A stretch of DNA of 64,000 nucleotides from positions 1 to 64,000 of the forward strand of contig JADNRX010000196.1 in NCBI GenBank assembly GCA_015501595.1. The letters are read 5' to 3'. The position numbers and the translations under genes are program-made. Below the pieces are notes generated by a model, which did not search any database, was not told where the DNA came from, and saw nothing but the letters and a program-made list of their open reading frames with translations. Source of the stretch: Hymenopellis radicata. Taxonomy: Eukaryota; Basidiomycota; Agaricomycetes; Agaricales; Physalacriaceae. The number at the start of each line of letters is the position of its first letter. Positions within the stretch are counted from its first letter, which is position 1. Below, piece by piece: positions 9,906 through 20,536 of this stretch.

Positions 9906-11714
9906 TGCAGCGTCTGCCATTCAGTAATGAACGATGCTGCCCCTGCTTCCTGTTCGCGCGCCTATCTTATTCACTCCTCTCCTCCTTCGATTCCCACGGG
10001 TAATGGGGTCAATATCCCACCACCCGTCAATATCCCTTCCCCAGCAGCTCCTCGCGCTGATGCTACTGCCTCCCCTGCCGTTGTGCCTCCGGCCGCGCCT
10101 GTCGCCAGTGCACCGACCCCTCCCGCCACTGAGGAGGACATGGTCGCGACGGACCCGATCGCAGGTGCCACCATCCCCGTCAAGAATATGGGCAAAGGAA
10201 AGGCATCTGCGAAGGCGCCTGTCCTTCAGCAGCCTATTCTCAGCTCCTCGGTAGACCCTACCTCCGGGACTGGCTTTACCAAAAAGAAGACGGTTGCCGA
10301 CGTCGCCGATATGGTCGCGCGTCTTGCTGCCGGTCCAGAGCATTCGCTATTCCCCACACCACGCACACAAGTGGAGGTAGTGACTGTTGCTCTAGGCGAG
10401 CAGCTCGTGGGTATGCAGTCAAGCCAGAATATGTCCCCATTCACTCTAACCTTGCAATCAGGTATCGCTCAAGATATTCACCAGGTGGTTAACGACATCA
10501 ACAACACCACGGCTGTGCACGCGGATAACCAGCAACAGATCTTGGAGCATGTCGACGCTCGCAGTGACGTGCTGGATTCGCGCATGGACGCCATGCAGGT
10601 CCGTCAGGCGGTTGCGGACGCGAACTCCGGTGCCTTTGGTCAGGCTCTGGCGGGTCTGGAAAGTAAAGTGGCACAGACGTCAAGCAGCCTGGCTGAGCAG
10701 AGAAACGATATACATGCGCTGCACCGCGCTGTCGATAGCCTTCACCATGCCGTGGATTCCCTCGTGTCACGGATCGACACTATGACCACGACCATTGTAC
10801 CAGGCACCGCCGGAGCCGTACTTCTCGACAACGAAAATGTCGCACCGAACGAGTCTCTCTCTACTGCGCGTCTGCTCCCCACACGTCCAGGAGCCGCATC
10901 CCAGTCCAGCCTAGTTGGTATCCAACTCCCCCGAAATGTCGCGGCTCAAGCAACAGCCGCAGTTACCTCTCCTGAGGCGCATTCCGAGGTGGTCAGATTC
11001 TCGCCTCGCATCGATACTGAGACTGGGAACACCATGCCTCCGTCCACCGCCGCACACGTCCTTCAACAACCGCCGCATGCTGATGTTTCAGCTACGGTAG
11101 GCCCCCCGCCTGTGACAGCTCCTGAGACTGCAAGATCCGCCGCCCAAGCGGTGAATGCTCCTACCACAGGCCAAACACCGACGACTGGCTCGAATTCGTG
11201 GACGTGCGGCATCTGCAGCATGACGACGATGCATGTGAACAATAAGGACGCCCATCTCGCCGGAGCCAAGCATCATCGATCTGCCATTCTGGCTGCGAAC
11301 ATGGCCGCTCTACAGGAACAAAACCTTGCGCATGCAGCGGATGCCGACCCGCGACGTTTGGATAATGTGAGTATCAATAACGTGGGTGTTGGAGGTAGCG
11401 GTACCGCTGGTGGTAGTGCTGCTGGTGGCGGTCGTGGCGGGGGAGGCGCAGGTGATACTGGCGAAGGCGATCGCGTTGCCATTCGCGACGTCAAAACGGT
11501 ATACGGTCACATACTAGACATCCCTCTCGACGCCTATCGGAAAGCGGGTGTGCGTGATGCCCACTTAGGGAGCATGGTGACGCGACACCAAATAGAGAGG
11601 GCCTCGGATATCTGGAACGCTCAACGTATATTGGACGATATTGACACGCAATGGGAGATGATACCAGGCGGGGGCGCACACTCCGATTTCGGAGATAGCG
11701 ATTCAGATTTCTAG
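9681..11714 (+). CDS. Multi-zinc-finger protein with coiled middle region, left copy
   Basis: An uninterrupted frame of 677 aa from the ATG at 9681. That start is preferred because MDPLN-W-K-C is conserved in two paralogs, and a GT-AG intron (9631-9679) ends one base before it in all three genes. Fingers follow W-x-C-x2-C-x11-H-x3/5-H: WKCSLC with HIKGKRH (residues 7-30), WTCSVCGLAVA with HVATH, and near the C-terminus WTCGICSMTTM with HLAGAKH. A further CSVC pair about residue 80 has lost its histidines. The middle is Pro/Ala rich, then a long heptad-like region (HRAVDSLHHAVDSLVSRID). A Gly-rich linker leads to a tail ILDDIDTQWEMIPGGGA that it shares with the right copy. The spaced U1/matrin-like fingers suggest RNA or protein binding; that is inference. 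Confidence 0.8.
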   Translation: MDPLNQWKCSLCNVVEHVKNKNTHIKGKRHRRNQQQQPESSSWTCSVCGLAVAITDKDIHVATHLAAAQAMDRGTCSVCHSVMNDAAPASCSRAYLIHSSPPSIPTGNGVNIPPPVNIPSPAAPRADATASPAVVPPAAPVASAPTPPATEEDMVATDPIAGATIPVKNMGKGKASAKAPVLQQPILSSSVDPTSGTGFTKKKTVADVADMVARLAAGPEHSLFPTPRTQVEVVTVALGEQLVGMQSSQNMSPFTLTLQSGIAQDIHQVVNDINNTTAVHADNQQQILEHVDARSDVLDSRMDAMQVRQAVADANSGAFGQALAGLESKVAQTSSSLAEQRNDIHALHRAVDSLHHAVDSLVSRIDTMTTTIVPGTAGAVLLDNENVAPNESLSTARLLPTRPGAASQSSLVGIQLPRNVAAQATAAVTSPEAHSEVVRFSPRIDTETGNTMPPSTAAHVLQQPPHADVSATVGPPPVTAPETARSAAQAVNAPTTGQTPTTGSNSWTCGICSMTTMHVNNKDAHLAGAKHHRSAILAANMAALQEQNLAHAADADPRRLDNVSINNVGVGGSGTAGGSAAGGGRGGGGAGDTGEGDRVAIRDVKTVYGHILDIPLDAYRKAGVRDAHLGSMVTRHQIERASDIWNAQRILDDIDTQWEMIPGGGAHSDFGDSDSDF

Positions 11715-11941
11715 GTCAGCGATGATAACAGGTTATGTTTTTGCTTTGAATAAGACTTCTACTTTCCAATGAAAAGCTACATATACTCAATACTACCAGC
11801 TGCAGTCTCCAGGCTGTCATTTACATGCTTTACAATCCTACATCATACATACAAATTCAACTACTCAATCATCCATTGCCTATGACCAACAGAAAATAGT
11901 TCACTACACATCGACAGCACCACCCACATCAGCAGACGATC

Positions 11942-14174
11942 TTACCACCCCCGAGCTTGAAAAATAGCTTTCTCCAGCCTCCTCCCAGCCTCAACCAGCC
12001 GCCTATCTTCCTCACTCATTTGCATTTCCTTCATCTCCGAATCAGGATCTGGGAACGTTGGATTATCAACCCCACAGACAGTCCCATTCTCTGGCAAAAT
12101 ACCAGCATAGTAATTGCGGATAGTCTTGAGCGTACAAAGCGATTGCATGGCAACAGAGCAGTGCTAAGTTCCGTGAGCGTTAAAATCATCCAGCGAGAGA
12201 GATGGACGACGTACCCCAGGTCCATCCTGTATGAGCAACACCGACGACTCGGGCATCAACGAATTAACCAACAGCCCACTTGACACGGGAGTAATCCTTT
12301 AAAACCATCAGCCAGGCCCACCAAAGGAAAAAGAAAAGGACATACGGATCATGAGTATTACTAACGATCAACATCGGAATCTCCAGGTTACTCGCATTCC
12401 ACGGTCCCGTAAATCTCTCCGGCACGCCACCTTCCCGCGTATACCAATACCCACACCCACCATCCGGCTCACCCAACCCGACACTCGCCCCAAAGTGCTC
12501 CGACACCTCCCTCATCGTCCTCACCTGCTCCTCTGCAAGGTCTTCCGCCGTCGGGGGAGGCAAAGGCGGAGAATCCGCACACGTCACAGCCAAGCGCTCA
12601 GTACTACCACGGCGCGCGAGTATGGCATTCGCGAGGAGGGTACCGTTACCCGCCATGGCTTGGGAAAAGGCAAATGCACTGAGGGCCATTGCGCAGGACG
12701 TTCGAGGTACATGAGGAGCAGGCCGCGAGCTGCACCGGATGTGAGAAATGAGGGGCGAGTCGCGTCGGGTGTTGGCAGAGGAGATAGGGCAAGGCGGTCG
12801 AAAAAGTCTTCGAGACGTTGCATCATAAACTCAGGCGGTTCACCACGATATCGTGCGAGAGGACACCTTTTAGGACCTGCCTGGATAACTGGGTTAGATT
12901 GCTGTAAGAGAACAGCTGATACTTACCTCGGAGCAGTCCTTCAGAAACATTTGGTAAGTCTTTTCTGTTGATGAGAGCCAATTTGCTGGCCATTTGTGCG
13001 AGGGTTCACCTACGTGGATCAGATTTGGAAGAGAATCGGTGGACACGACGTACTCGACCAGTTCACAGGATCGGCTATACCGTCAATGACCGTGTACCCG
13101 ATACGCTCTGGAAGCCTGGAACACGTATTAATGAATAGTACGCGACGAGCATTCAAAGTCTTACATATTGACGAGATATGCGCCCAAGATAGATCCGTAT
13201 GATCCTCCCCAGAAGTTTCTATGTCGACGTTAGCCGATAGGAATACTATAAGATAAGGCTTACATCTTCGCGCCCTGCCCATCAAAAACCTCACTCATAA
13301 AATCCATATCTCTGACGACATTCGCGGTGCCCATATACCTCAGCTCATCGCCCAGTCTTTCCGCACACAACTTGGCCTGACTCTTCTTCAGCACGATAAA
13401 CATCCTATTCTGCTCCACAAGGTCATGCTTGAGTGACTCTGAAGAGACGTTCCGGATAGACGGCACCGTCATGCCCTGCTCCACGATGGTGTTCGCGTTG
13501 AAGAGCATCTCTTCCTGATCAGATGAGAAGCACTTCGCTGCGGGGCTAAGCCGTTGTTGAACAAAAGTAAAATAATAGTCGATATGACACTCACCGCGTA
13601 CGTCCAATACCTCGAGGATCAAAGCCTATTAAATCCCAATCGTGCCCAATCGCGTCGGCAAGGCTCCGCCCTAATCCCCGAGCTCCCAGAATCATCGCCA
13701 TGCCTGCTCCCCCAGGACCACCTGTTCATTCTGGTCAAGCCGATGTGGCACATAAACGCATCCGACGCACCAGGATTAAGAAAGACAGACCCCTTGGAAG
13801 GAGATTTGGTGGCATTTAGACGGGCGAAAGCGATACTCGCTGTCCCAATGCTGGCGTTAAAGTAATCCTTCGGGACTCTGTCGTATCATTAGCCTCACGA
13901 CACAGAACGGACCAAGGGAAACGCACATAACGGAACCGCAATCGATTCCAGGCGGCACATCCACGTCGTCCAGCCGCGGACACGGCGCCCATACAATTTC
14001 ACCCACCACAGGCGTTGGCCTCAGAGTCTCGTATTCCGCCTTAAGAGGACGATATGTGCGCGGGAAACGGGTGGTAGAAAGATGCACCGCTAGAAGTACG
14101 ACAGCAGACACCGCGGTAAACAGGACCCTCCACCTCTTGCTGTGGTGCACCGGGAGAGCAGCTTTGGAATCCAT
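11942..14174 (-). CDS. Alpha/beta hydrolase with TAP-like C-terminus (S33-type peptidase family)
   Basis: Ten exons on the minus strand: 13927-14174, 13771-13877, 13595-13721, 13264-13545, 13165-13218, 13054-13115, 12927-13009, 12346-12880, 12215-12296 and 11942-12163. An N-terminal membrane anchor (VLFTAVSAVVLLAVHL) is followed by CGSVIVPKDYFN, the oxyanion motif NPGGPGGAG, the strand LIGFDPRGIGRT, and the nucleophile elbow WGGSYGS with its serine. The acid site is NTHDPITP and the histidine is in GPGHCS. This is the layout of tripeptidyl aminopeptidase-like hydrolases, probably secreted-side or membrane-bound. The lengths of all exons add up to one base short. In exon 8, MYLERPAQW continues one frame over as ALSAFAFSQAMAGNGT, so a single base is missing near 12687. 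Everything else is intact, so it may be a sequence error rather than a dead gene. Confidence 0.85.
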
Positions 14175-14665
14175 GATCGCGGGGAGAGCGGCCTTATTCC
14201 ACGCGGTTTCGGTTTATATACTATCATCAGGGTGTGAGAAGGTGCCTGTATTAATTCTGGTATCGGAATACCGCCCGCACCGACGGAGAGTCCGAACGAG
14301 CGCTCATAGTCGAGTATTTGGAGTGTATGGTTGACCGTCGCCATCATGCATCATGGTCGAAGGCAGAGGCGGGATTCGGCATCTCAAAGTAAATTACCGC
14401 CGTTTGCCGGCGGCAAATTTGCGCTTCATATTCTCTTTTGTCAACCTTGCAGCCAGCCACTGGGCGTGTGGGGCATTGTCTGAATCAAAACCATCATCCA
14501 AGCCAAGATCCACGTTTGCGCAGGATTCCACCGCTGTGTTTCGCACAATCAAAAGATGTATTCACTCTTTCTCAATTACTACCTCAGGCTCTCAAAGAAC
14601 TTCACGCATGAAATAAACAACTACCTACCAGTCATCAATGGTCAAGGAAACCTAAACCAATTGTA
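14175..14665. other. Intergenic, nothing supported
   Basis: This is the shared space between the start of the hydrolase gene and the end of the BTB gene. A small inverted GCCG motif (CCGCCGTTTGCCGGCGG at about 14398) is visible. No gene is seen. Confidence 0.5.
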
Positions 14666-15592
14666 TTAATATTGAATGATCAACTTGATAATTGCGCCAC
14701 ATACCTGGTCTATTCGTTGTTCCAAAATACCAGCAACTGTCTCGAGTCTATCGATCGCGACGCTATAGCCCACAACGCGACATGCCATCGCATCTCTCAT
14801 GACCTCATCCAAAAATTTGTTGTCCGCAAGACGTACCCGCCCAGGCGTCACCCGAACCTGTTTTAGGAGTTCTTCTGCATACATGAAATTCCACCGGTGA
14901 CCGTACGCATCACCGCTCGAGCCATCTGGGAGGACGACAGTTTGTCGAACCAGGCGCTCTTCACAAGCTGCGCAAGTCGACGCCTGACCAGGTCGGCCGC
15001 CAATGAGCCGGAGAAACGTCGGCGGGTCGAGAGTGTCGACAGTCACTTTGCTGCACGCGGAGTGGTACACGAGGAGATGGTGGTAAGCCGAGGCGGGTAT
15101 GAGTTCGAGTTCCTGGACGAAGGGAAATACAGCTCGGAGAGGAAGGGCGAGAGTCTCCTTAGCAGCGCCTCTTGCGAGACCTTCCCATTTACAATGTACC
15201 GCGATAGCGAACATTCTGAGAGGTTCATCAGACGTAAGCCGTGAAGCAAGCAGCGCCGCTTCAAACCGCGTTTCGACATCCTGCATGAGGTACTTTCGAA
15301 TGGTGAGCAGAACCTCTAGCAGCCCGTCAAAACTGTTGGGAGGAGGAGGCGCTCCCGGGTAACATAATGGTAGGATGCTAAGCATAGTCGAGCTGCGCTC
15401 TGCTATTTTGAAGATGGGCCAAGTGCCGGCCTCCCCAGTCTGTTCTGGCGTGCTGTCCATGAAGAGATTTTTGAAGAAGTCGGATGAATAAGATAGGAAC
15501 GATTTTAGGACATAGAGTCGAACGCCGTCTGACGTATCGACAATGAAATCGTGGTTTGAGGATGTGTTGGTAAAATCTACCAAGGATGACAT
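14666..15592 (-). CDS. BTB/POZ domain protein
   Basis: A single 308-aa frame. Residues about 12-110 read as a BTB fold: DFIVDTSDGVRLYVLKSFLS (the usual D-x-x-(x)-T-S-D-G-V-x-F-x-V-H-K start), SDFFKNLF, then helices after a PxxSFDGLLEVL segment. The C-terminal part includes a CxxC pair (ASTCAACEERL, about residue 200) and a helical tail. Single-exon BTB proteins of about 300 aa are a large Agaricomycete family with unknown targets. They may act as Cullin-3 adaptors by family analogy, but no partner can be read from the sequence. It lies inside the spacer of the inverted duplication and runs in the same direction as the hydrolase. Confidence 0.75.
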   Translation of the reverse strand: MSSLVDFTNTSSNHDFIVDTSDGVRLYVLKSFLSYSSDFFKNLFMDSTPEQTGEAGTWPIFKIAERSSTMLSILPLCYPGAPPPPNSFDGLLEVLLTIRKYLMQDVETRFEAALLASRLTSDEPLRMFAIAVHCKWEGLARGAAKETLALPLRAVFPFVQELELIPASAYHHLLVYHSACSKVTVDTLDPPTFLRLIGGRPGQASTCAACEERLVRQTVVLPDGSSGDAYGHRWNFMYAEELLKQVRVTPGRVRLADNKFLDEVMRDAMACRVVGYSVAIDRLETVAGILEQRIDQVCGAIIKLIIQY

Positions 15593-15679
15593 GAAAGAGA
15601 AAGGACAAGGACAATGACTCGATCAGGAACGATGTGTTTACGCAGGACCTCAATATCAATCTGCGCTCATACTTAGAAC

Positions 15680-15735
15680 TACTTAGCTATTCAATTAGCG
15701 TAGGCGGTTTCCAATATAGTAACATAGTAACTATC
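15680..15735 (+). repeat. Dispersed ~50-bp repeat, copy 2
   Basis: This is a direct copy of 7636-7690 (shared core TTAGCGTAGGCGGTT). It lies between the 5' end of the BTB gene and the 3' end of the right-hand zinc-finger gene. Confidence 0.7.
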
Positions 15736-15837
15736 TATCTCCGTCAAGGCAGAACAAAAGCCAAAGAAAGTTATATTATACACCAAAGTCCATCGAGTAA
15801 CGCAGTCGTCCTATTTGAGAACCAAACGCTGCCCCAC

Positions 15838-16866
15838 TTAATAGTAATCCCGAAGGCCAGGTCCGTAATAGAAGTTGCTCTCCTTGTACGCACCCCCGCC
15901 CGGTATCATCCCCCACTGCGTATCAATATCGCGCAGAATAGAGAGACCCTCCTCCTCCTCCGAGTCATAATCATCCTCATAAGCATAAGCATTGTCTCCA
16001 TCATCGCTGCTCCCACCGTCCCCGTCGCTGCTCCCACCGCCACCACCGCCACCTCTCCTATCCTTCTCCCAGCGTCGACCCTTGGCGTGGCTCGCATTAT
16101 GGACGACCATCTGGTCCTGAAGAATAGCCTTGGCGCATACCGTGCAGACATACCAACGCTTCGTTTTCGGCACCGCTGCAAGCGCGCTCGCACGGTGACC
16201 TTTACTCTTCAGATGGGCGTCCTTGTTTGACACCTGCATCGGAGCTCGGTCACACGTCTCGCATTCCCACCAGCCAGGTGGAAGGGACGTCGGTTGCGCT
16301 GTAGCATGATTCTTCACAGCGAGGGCGACGGCGGCGCGATGCTTGGCGCCGGCAAGATGGGTATCGATATTGTTGACGTACATCATTGAATCGCAGGTGC
16401 TGCACGTCCATCGAGTCGTGGCTTGTGCAGCGGCTAGATGCGCGGCGAGATGGCTGTCTTTGTCGTTAACAGCTATAGCCAAGCCGCAGACGCTGCACAT
16501 CCACGAATTCGAGGCAGTCGTCGCCGGTTGGCCTGTAGTAGGAGCATTCGTGGCTTGCGCGGCGGATCGATGTTTTGCTCCAGCAAGATGGCTATCTTTA
16601 TCCTTGATCGACATCGTCGAGCTGCAAACGCCGCACGTCCATCGATCGGAGTTCGTGGCTTGGGTAGTGGCTAGATGCGTGGCGATATGGCTGTCTTTGT
16701 CGCTGACAGCCACTGCCAGGCCGCAGACGCTGCACATCCACGAACTCGAGTCGGATTGCTGCTGTTGGTTGCGACGATGGCGTTTACCGTTCATATGGGC
16801 ATTTTTGTTGTTAACGTGCCCGACAACGTTGCAGAGGAAGCATTTCCACCGATTGAGAGGTTCCAT
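15838..16866 (-). CDS. Seven-zinc-finger protein, right copy
   Basis: An uninterrupted frame of 342 aa from the ATG at 16866 (MEPLNRWKC), which is preceded by a GT-AG intron at 16868-16915. Seven fingers follow one another with little linker: WKCFLC/HMNGKRH, WMCSVC/HIATH, WTCGVC/HLAGAKH, WMCSVC/HLAAH, WTCSTC/HLAGAKH, WECETC/HLKSKGH and YVCTVC/HNASH. Most contain the strip NKD or DKD just before the first histidine. An acidic and Gly-rich linker leads to ILRDIDTQWGMIPGGGA, the tail shared with the left copy, then a short Tyr-rich end. Compared with the left copy it has kept the finger array and lacks the long coiled middle. It lies at the inner edge of the right arm. Confidence 0.8.
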   Translation of the reverse strand: MEPLNRWKCFLCNVVGHVNNKNAHMNGKRHRRNQQQQSDSSSWMCSVCGLAVAVSDKDSHIATHLATTQATNSDRWTCGVCSSTMSIKDKDSHLAGAKHRSAAQATNAPTTGQPATTASNSWMCSVCGLAIAVNDKDSHLAAHLAAAQATTRWTCSTCDSMMYVNNIDTHLAGAKHRAAVALAVKNHATAQPTSLPPGWWECETCDRAPMQVSNKDAHLKSKGHRASALAAVPKTKRWYVCTVCAKAILQDQMVVHNASHAKGRRWEKDRRGGGGGGGSSDGDGGSSDDGDNAYAYEDDYDSEEEEGLSILRDIDTQWGMIPGGGAYKESNFYYGPGLRDYY

Positions 16867-18862
16867 CCTGGTTGTAAAGTCAGTGAGACGATTTCTACTC
16901 CAATGCAATGCTTACTTGTCGGACGACTATTTGAGAGTGATAGTCCAAGACGAAGGTGGGTAAGGTCATCTGCCAGTGCCATAGAGTTACGGCAGTGTCA
17001 GCCGATGATAAAGAAGTTCATCTGTGCCGGTCTGCCTCTCGAGAGAGATTCAACATGATCTAGAACAGGACTTTGGGAATTTGGCCCCACAAGCTGCTTC
17101 GACGAAGATAACGAACATTGGGCAATTTTCGAAGAACTACAGGCGGCGAAGATGAGATGGGAACTGCTGTTATAACGCACATACACTTTGTTTAAAGCTT
17201 GCTCCGTAGGACGGGTAACGCAGTGTCCGTTTCACTCTTCGAATGAGAAACAGGCTGTGGTCCTTTTCTAACCTCTCCAGCAATCTTCCTAACCGCCTCC
17301 CAATCCACTACCACACCCTCCTCTTCGCATGCTTCTCTGTACGCCGGGACTGTAAGCATCGTCCACGCAATCCTCTGTTCAGGCGTCGGCGCCCCCGGCG
17401 GTTGAGCTTCAAAGTCAGGCTGTCCATACCCGAGGATCGCAGCTTCCATAAGAATTGACCTGAATACCATGAGCATTAATCATCTAGGACATTGTGGTGA
17501 ACTAACGTACGCGGTTAACCCGAAAACGGGCTTTGTCCCACCCGCCTCCCTCCCCGTGAGGAAGGAGTGTATGCGGAATTGCCTTACGACACCGTCTGGG
17601 CCTGGACGGTGGTCGTAGTCTCTGTACGTATGATACGGAACTTCAAGCACATCTGGTTCGTGAGATAATGGCGACTCGGAAGATATGAAGCCTTTGAGAG
17701 GGTGAGAGAATATTGAGGCGACTTCGGCTGTATTGAGGATCGGCTGGGCAAGATTGGCCAAAGAATCGGTAATGTATTTTGGGACGTACACGAATAGTGT
17801 TGTCGACGATAAGAACGACAACACTGGGTAGATGGCATTAATAAGAGACAATAGATAGATGACAGTACGTACGGAGTGACGATGAGCTGGTTGGATGCCA
17901 GAAATGGCGGCATTACGCAAAGTAGAGGCGCTTTTCGTTTGTCTGGAGGTAAGCCTATCTGACGTGCGTATCGTTAACTAGAGTCTTAAGAGTACGACAC
18001 AAGCAGTATACCTCTTCAAACGCTTCGCGTCGCTTCACAGAGGGTAAGCGCACGTCGAATCGAATGTGGCAGGTTACAAACGGCGGTGTCTTCAAACGTT
18101 CTGTCTTGAGGGTCAACTTTCCCGCCGGGGAGAGACGTATCGCCAGCATAGCTCCGTAGCGTTGCAGCACGTCTATCTTGCCTTTAGCATTTTAATATAA
18201 CCAAACACACTTCATGCTCACCTATTGAGCAGAACATACAGGTCGCCAGAACGGCCTACGAACAGCGCAACCAGAACAGCCGCACATCTCGACCGAGGAA
18301 ATTTCATGCGCGGCTTCGGTGAGCGGTATGAAGCTAAATTGCGCAGACATCTTGGAAAAGTTCACGGAGAGAAATAATCATGGAATTGACGCGTACCGTC
18401 TAGACTCCTTTGTGAGGATGGGTACTCGCTCTTTACTGAGACGTACTTTCGGCCGGTGGTATTTAAGTAGATTTATGGGTTTAGGACCGCGATTACGGGG
18501 AGGAGGACGCGACGACATGATGGGAAGAGACTAACTCGGATCCGGCAAGGCAAAGCCGGTGTTTTCAAATTGGATGCTATCACGTGCACCCTTTGAAGTC
18601 GAACTGCTTCCTTGACCTTCAAGCAATTTATGACCTTGCAATAGCCCCATGCGACTCTGATAATCGAGAGAATAGCTATCAATGTGAACTCCTTTGTCCT
18701 CGTGAGTCTATGCTGGCTGGATGCCTTTTTGTGGAACTAAACAAGGCTCAACGTGGTTTCCAGCGCCGTATTGGCCAACCACCATGATGGTTCTTCGAGA
18801 ATAAAGCGGCATCCTTTGTCTAGACCCCTTCTCTTCAGTCGTCGTCTATCCTTGTTCTTTTC
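16640..18862 (-). repeat. Right arm of inverted duplication
   Basis: This is the reverse complement of about 7684-9905. It carries the first fingers of the seven-finger gene and the complete second Nudix gene. The two arms are separated by about 6.7 kb holding the rest of both zinc-finger genes, the hydrolase and the BTB gene. Similarity at the outer end stops near 18862, after CTATCCTTGTT. Confidence 0.85.
17192..18518 (-). CDS. PCD1: Peroxisomal coenzyme A diphosphatase (Nudix), right copy
   Basis: Eight exons mirror the left copy: 18397-18518, 18222-18350, 18082-18172, 18012-18032, 17873-17958, 17790-17823, 17511-17743 and 17192-17459. All splice sites and the frame are intact, and the 21-nt exon encoding RREAFEE is kept. 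Base differences from the left copy in coding DNA are mostly silent. For example, the exon around LPGGKVDPQD has several third-position changes and no amino-acid change. The replacements seen are conservative (V to I in exon 1, S to A in exon 2, L to I in exon 6). The last 94 residues agree. Both copies therefore appear functional, and both end in SKL. Confidence 0.9.
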
Positions 18863-19154
18863 CGGGATCAACACATTGTGGATGATCGCTTTTCTCTTCG
18901 TTCTCTCACCTGCATCCGTGTCGGACTATCAGAGACTACGCAGTACGCAACTGCAGCGGCTATTCTTGTACTTGATTGAAAATCGGTCAAGTTATGGACT
19001 GAGGAGTCTTTGTACAGCTTATAAGTCGCCTCGCACAAATCTTTCTTTCGATAGTCTTATTCTGGATCTGCCCGAAGTACAGTAATCAGGCTAGGAATCG
19101 TGTCGTTTGCAAACTAATGTACATTGTTTTTCTGACTTCTGTTATTCTTTATGA
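18863..19154. other. Intergenic, nothing supported
   Basis: This stretch lies between the outer edge of the right arm and the 3' end of the 405-aa gene. Only short frames are present. Confidence 0.5.
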
Positions 19155-20536
19155 TCACCATCCTCTGGCATGTCCGCTGGGCCCAGGCGTCGGACGTTGA
19201 GCTGGACGCTGACGCTGCTTCCTCGACCGCTTCTCCATGTCTTTCAGACTTTGTTGTATCTTCTCCGCTGCAGTGGAGATACTCTTCACCGCAAGGCCTA
19301 CGTGGATGAACAGGTTTATTTGTTCTTTACCCATAGGACCTGCGGCTCCCTTGTGTTCCTGCCTCTGAAGAACGACAATGGCAGCCAGCTTTAAGCCTGC
19401 CATTTCAAGGGCACTCATCAGATCCCGAACACGGTCTTCCGCTGTGAGCGGTCTTGCGTTAGCATCGTGCGCAGGAGTCAAGTGACAACGTACCCTCCCA
19501 CGAGCCCTCCATGAATCCGTCTCGTCGCAGATCCCGGATCTTGGAGTGCAACGCTACCACGGCAGTCGAAACTTTATAGAACCGCTTCACTTCCTTCCCA
19601 CATGAGAAACCTCTATTGTACCGTTCCATGTAATGCAGATGATGCCAGACAGTGTCTGGATGGAACACTCGAACCACATTCGTGTTCGTGTTGGCGCTGG
19701 CCAGTACCTCCTCCACGTTCCACCCCATGACAAAGCGGAAAAGGGGGGACTTTGACTGGTAGAGCTCGGTCATCTTATTCTGCATCTCCAGGAACAGGTC
19801 CTTGATGTGCTCGGGCTCTATGCACCTGGTACTACTCAGCCTTCTCGATAGGCGGTGGCTCACGAGGACAACCAGTAGCCTGAATTGTTGAAACAGCTGC
19901 TCAACGTCATACCATTCGCTGATGCCTAAAGGATAACAGAGAGTTGCTCAGTCCCTGTCGGAGAGAACAAGGGAGTCGACATACCCGACGTCATGTGGTG
20001 CACTTCAAGAAGGCGAGTGCTAAACTGGTTGAGATCATAAATGAATCTGGGGATGGCGCGATAAAGACTTTGAACGTCGCGCCTATAGCCGTGCATGTCA
20101 TTCATGTTGGAAAAAATCCCGATGCACAGCATCTTGAGGTCGTCGTCCCAGATGTGATGGACAGCAAGCGTGAAGTCGTCAGAATCCCATTTCCCGAACT
20201 CATCAAGAGCGGCCGAGCAATGGGGACCTTGGCATCTATCACGTTTTCTGGGGCAATAGTGTCTCTTTCTAAGGCTGTCTTCCAAATCATGCCATTTCCG
20301 GGAGAACCCGTGGCTACAAGTACAACGGATTGTTAGACAGTGTGAAGAAACAGCGGCGGATTGTACCTGTCTGTCTGTACAAAGTCGGATTGCATACTAG
20401 AAGGTTCCCGAAGTATAAGCTTCAGAAAGGGCAGGAGATCTCTTCTGCTTGCGCGTATCGCTGGTGGAGTAACTAGAATTATCTGCGACTCCTTGCCCAG
20501 CTTTTGATAGCGATTAACAATCTCTGTGATGACCAT
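19155..20536 (-). CDS. Unknown 405-aa protein
   Basis: Four exons: 20367-20536, 19985-20313, 19494-19925 and 19155-19441. The lengths add to 406 codons with all junctions in phase. I do not recognise the family. The protein is mostly helical-looking, with features such as DDFTLAVHHIWDDDLKMLCI, RAIPRFIYDLNQFSTRLLEV, LFQQFRLLVVLVSHRL and a helix SISTAAEKIQQSLKDMEK near the end. The C-terminus is strongly basic and Pro-rich (KRSRKQRQRPAQRP). The first 60 residues look like an alpha/beta nucleotide-type start (ESQIILVTPPAIRAS), but no nucleotide motif is present. No signal peptide is seen. A TATA-like box lies about 80 bp upstream of the start. Confidence 0.65.

Noticed and set aside
12690..12740. 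A short intron to explain the frame change in hydrolase exon 8
   Set aside because: The protein words on the two sides are already adjacent, with no residues to spare, and the only GT-AG pair there would be about 20 nt long.
16343..17058. Plus-strand frames of 206 and 127 residues opposite the seven-finger gene
   Set aside because: They are antisense shadows of the finger array; Cys/His codon periodicity lies on the minus strand.
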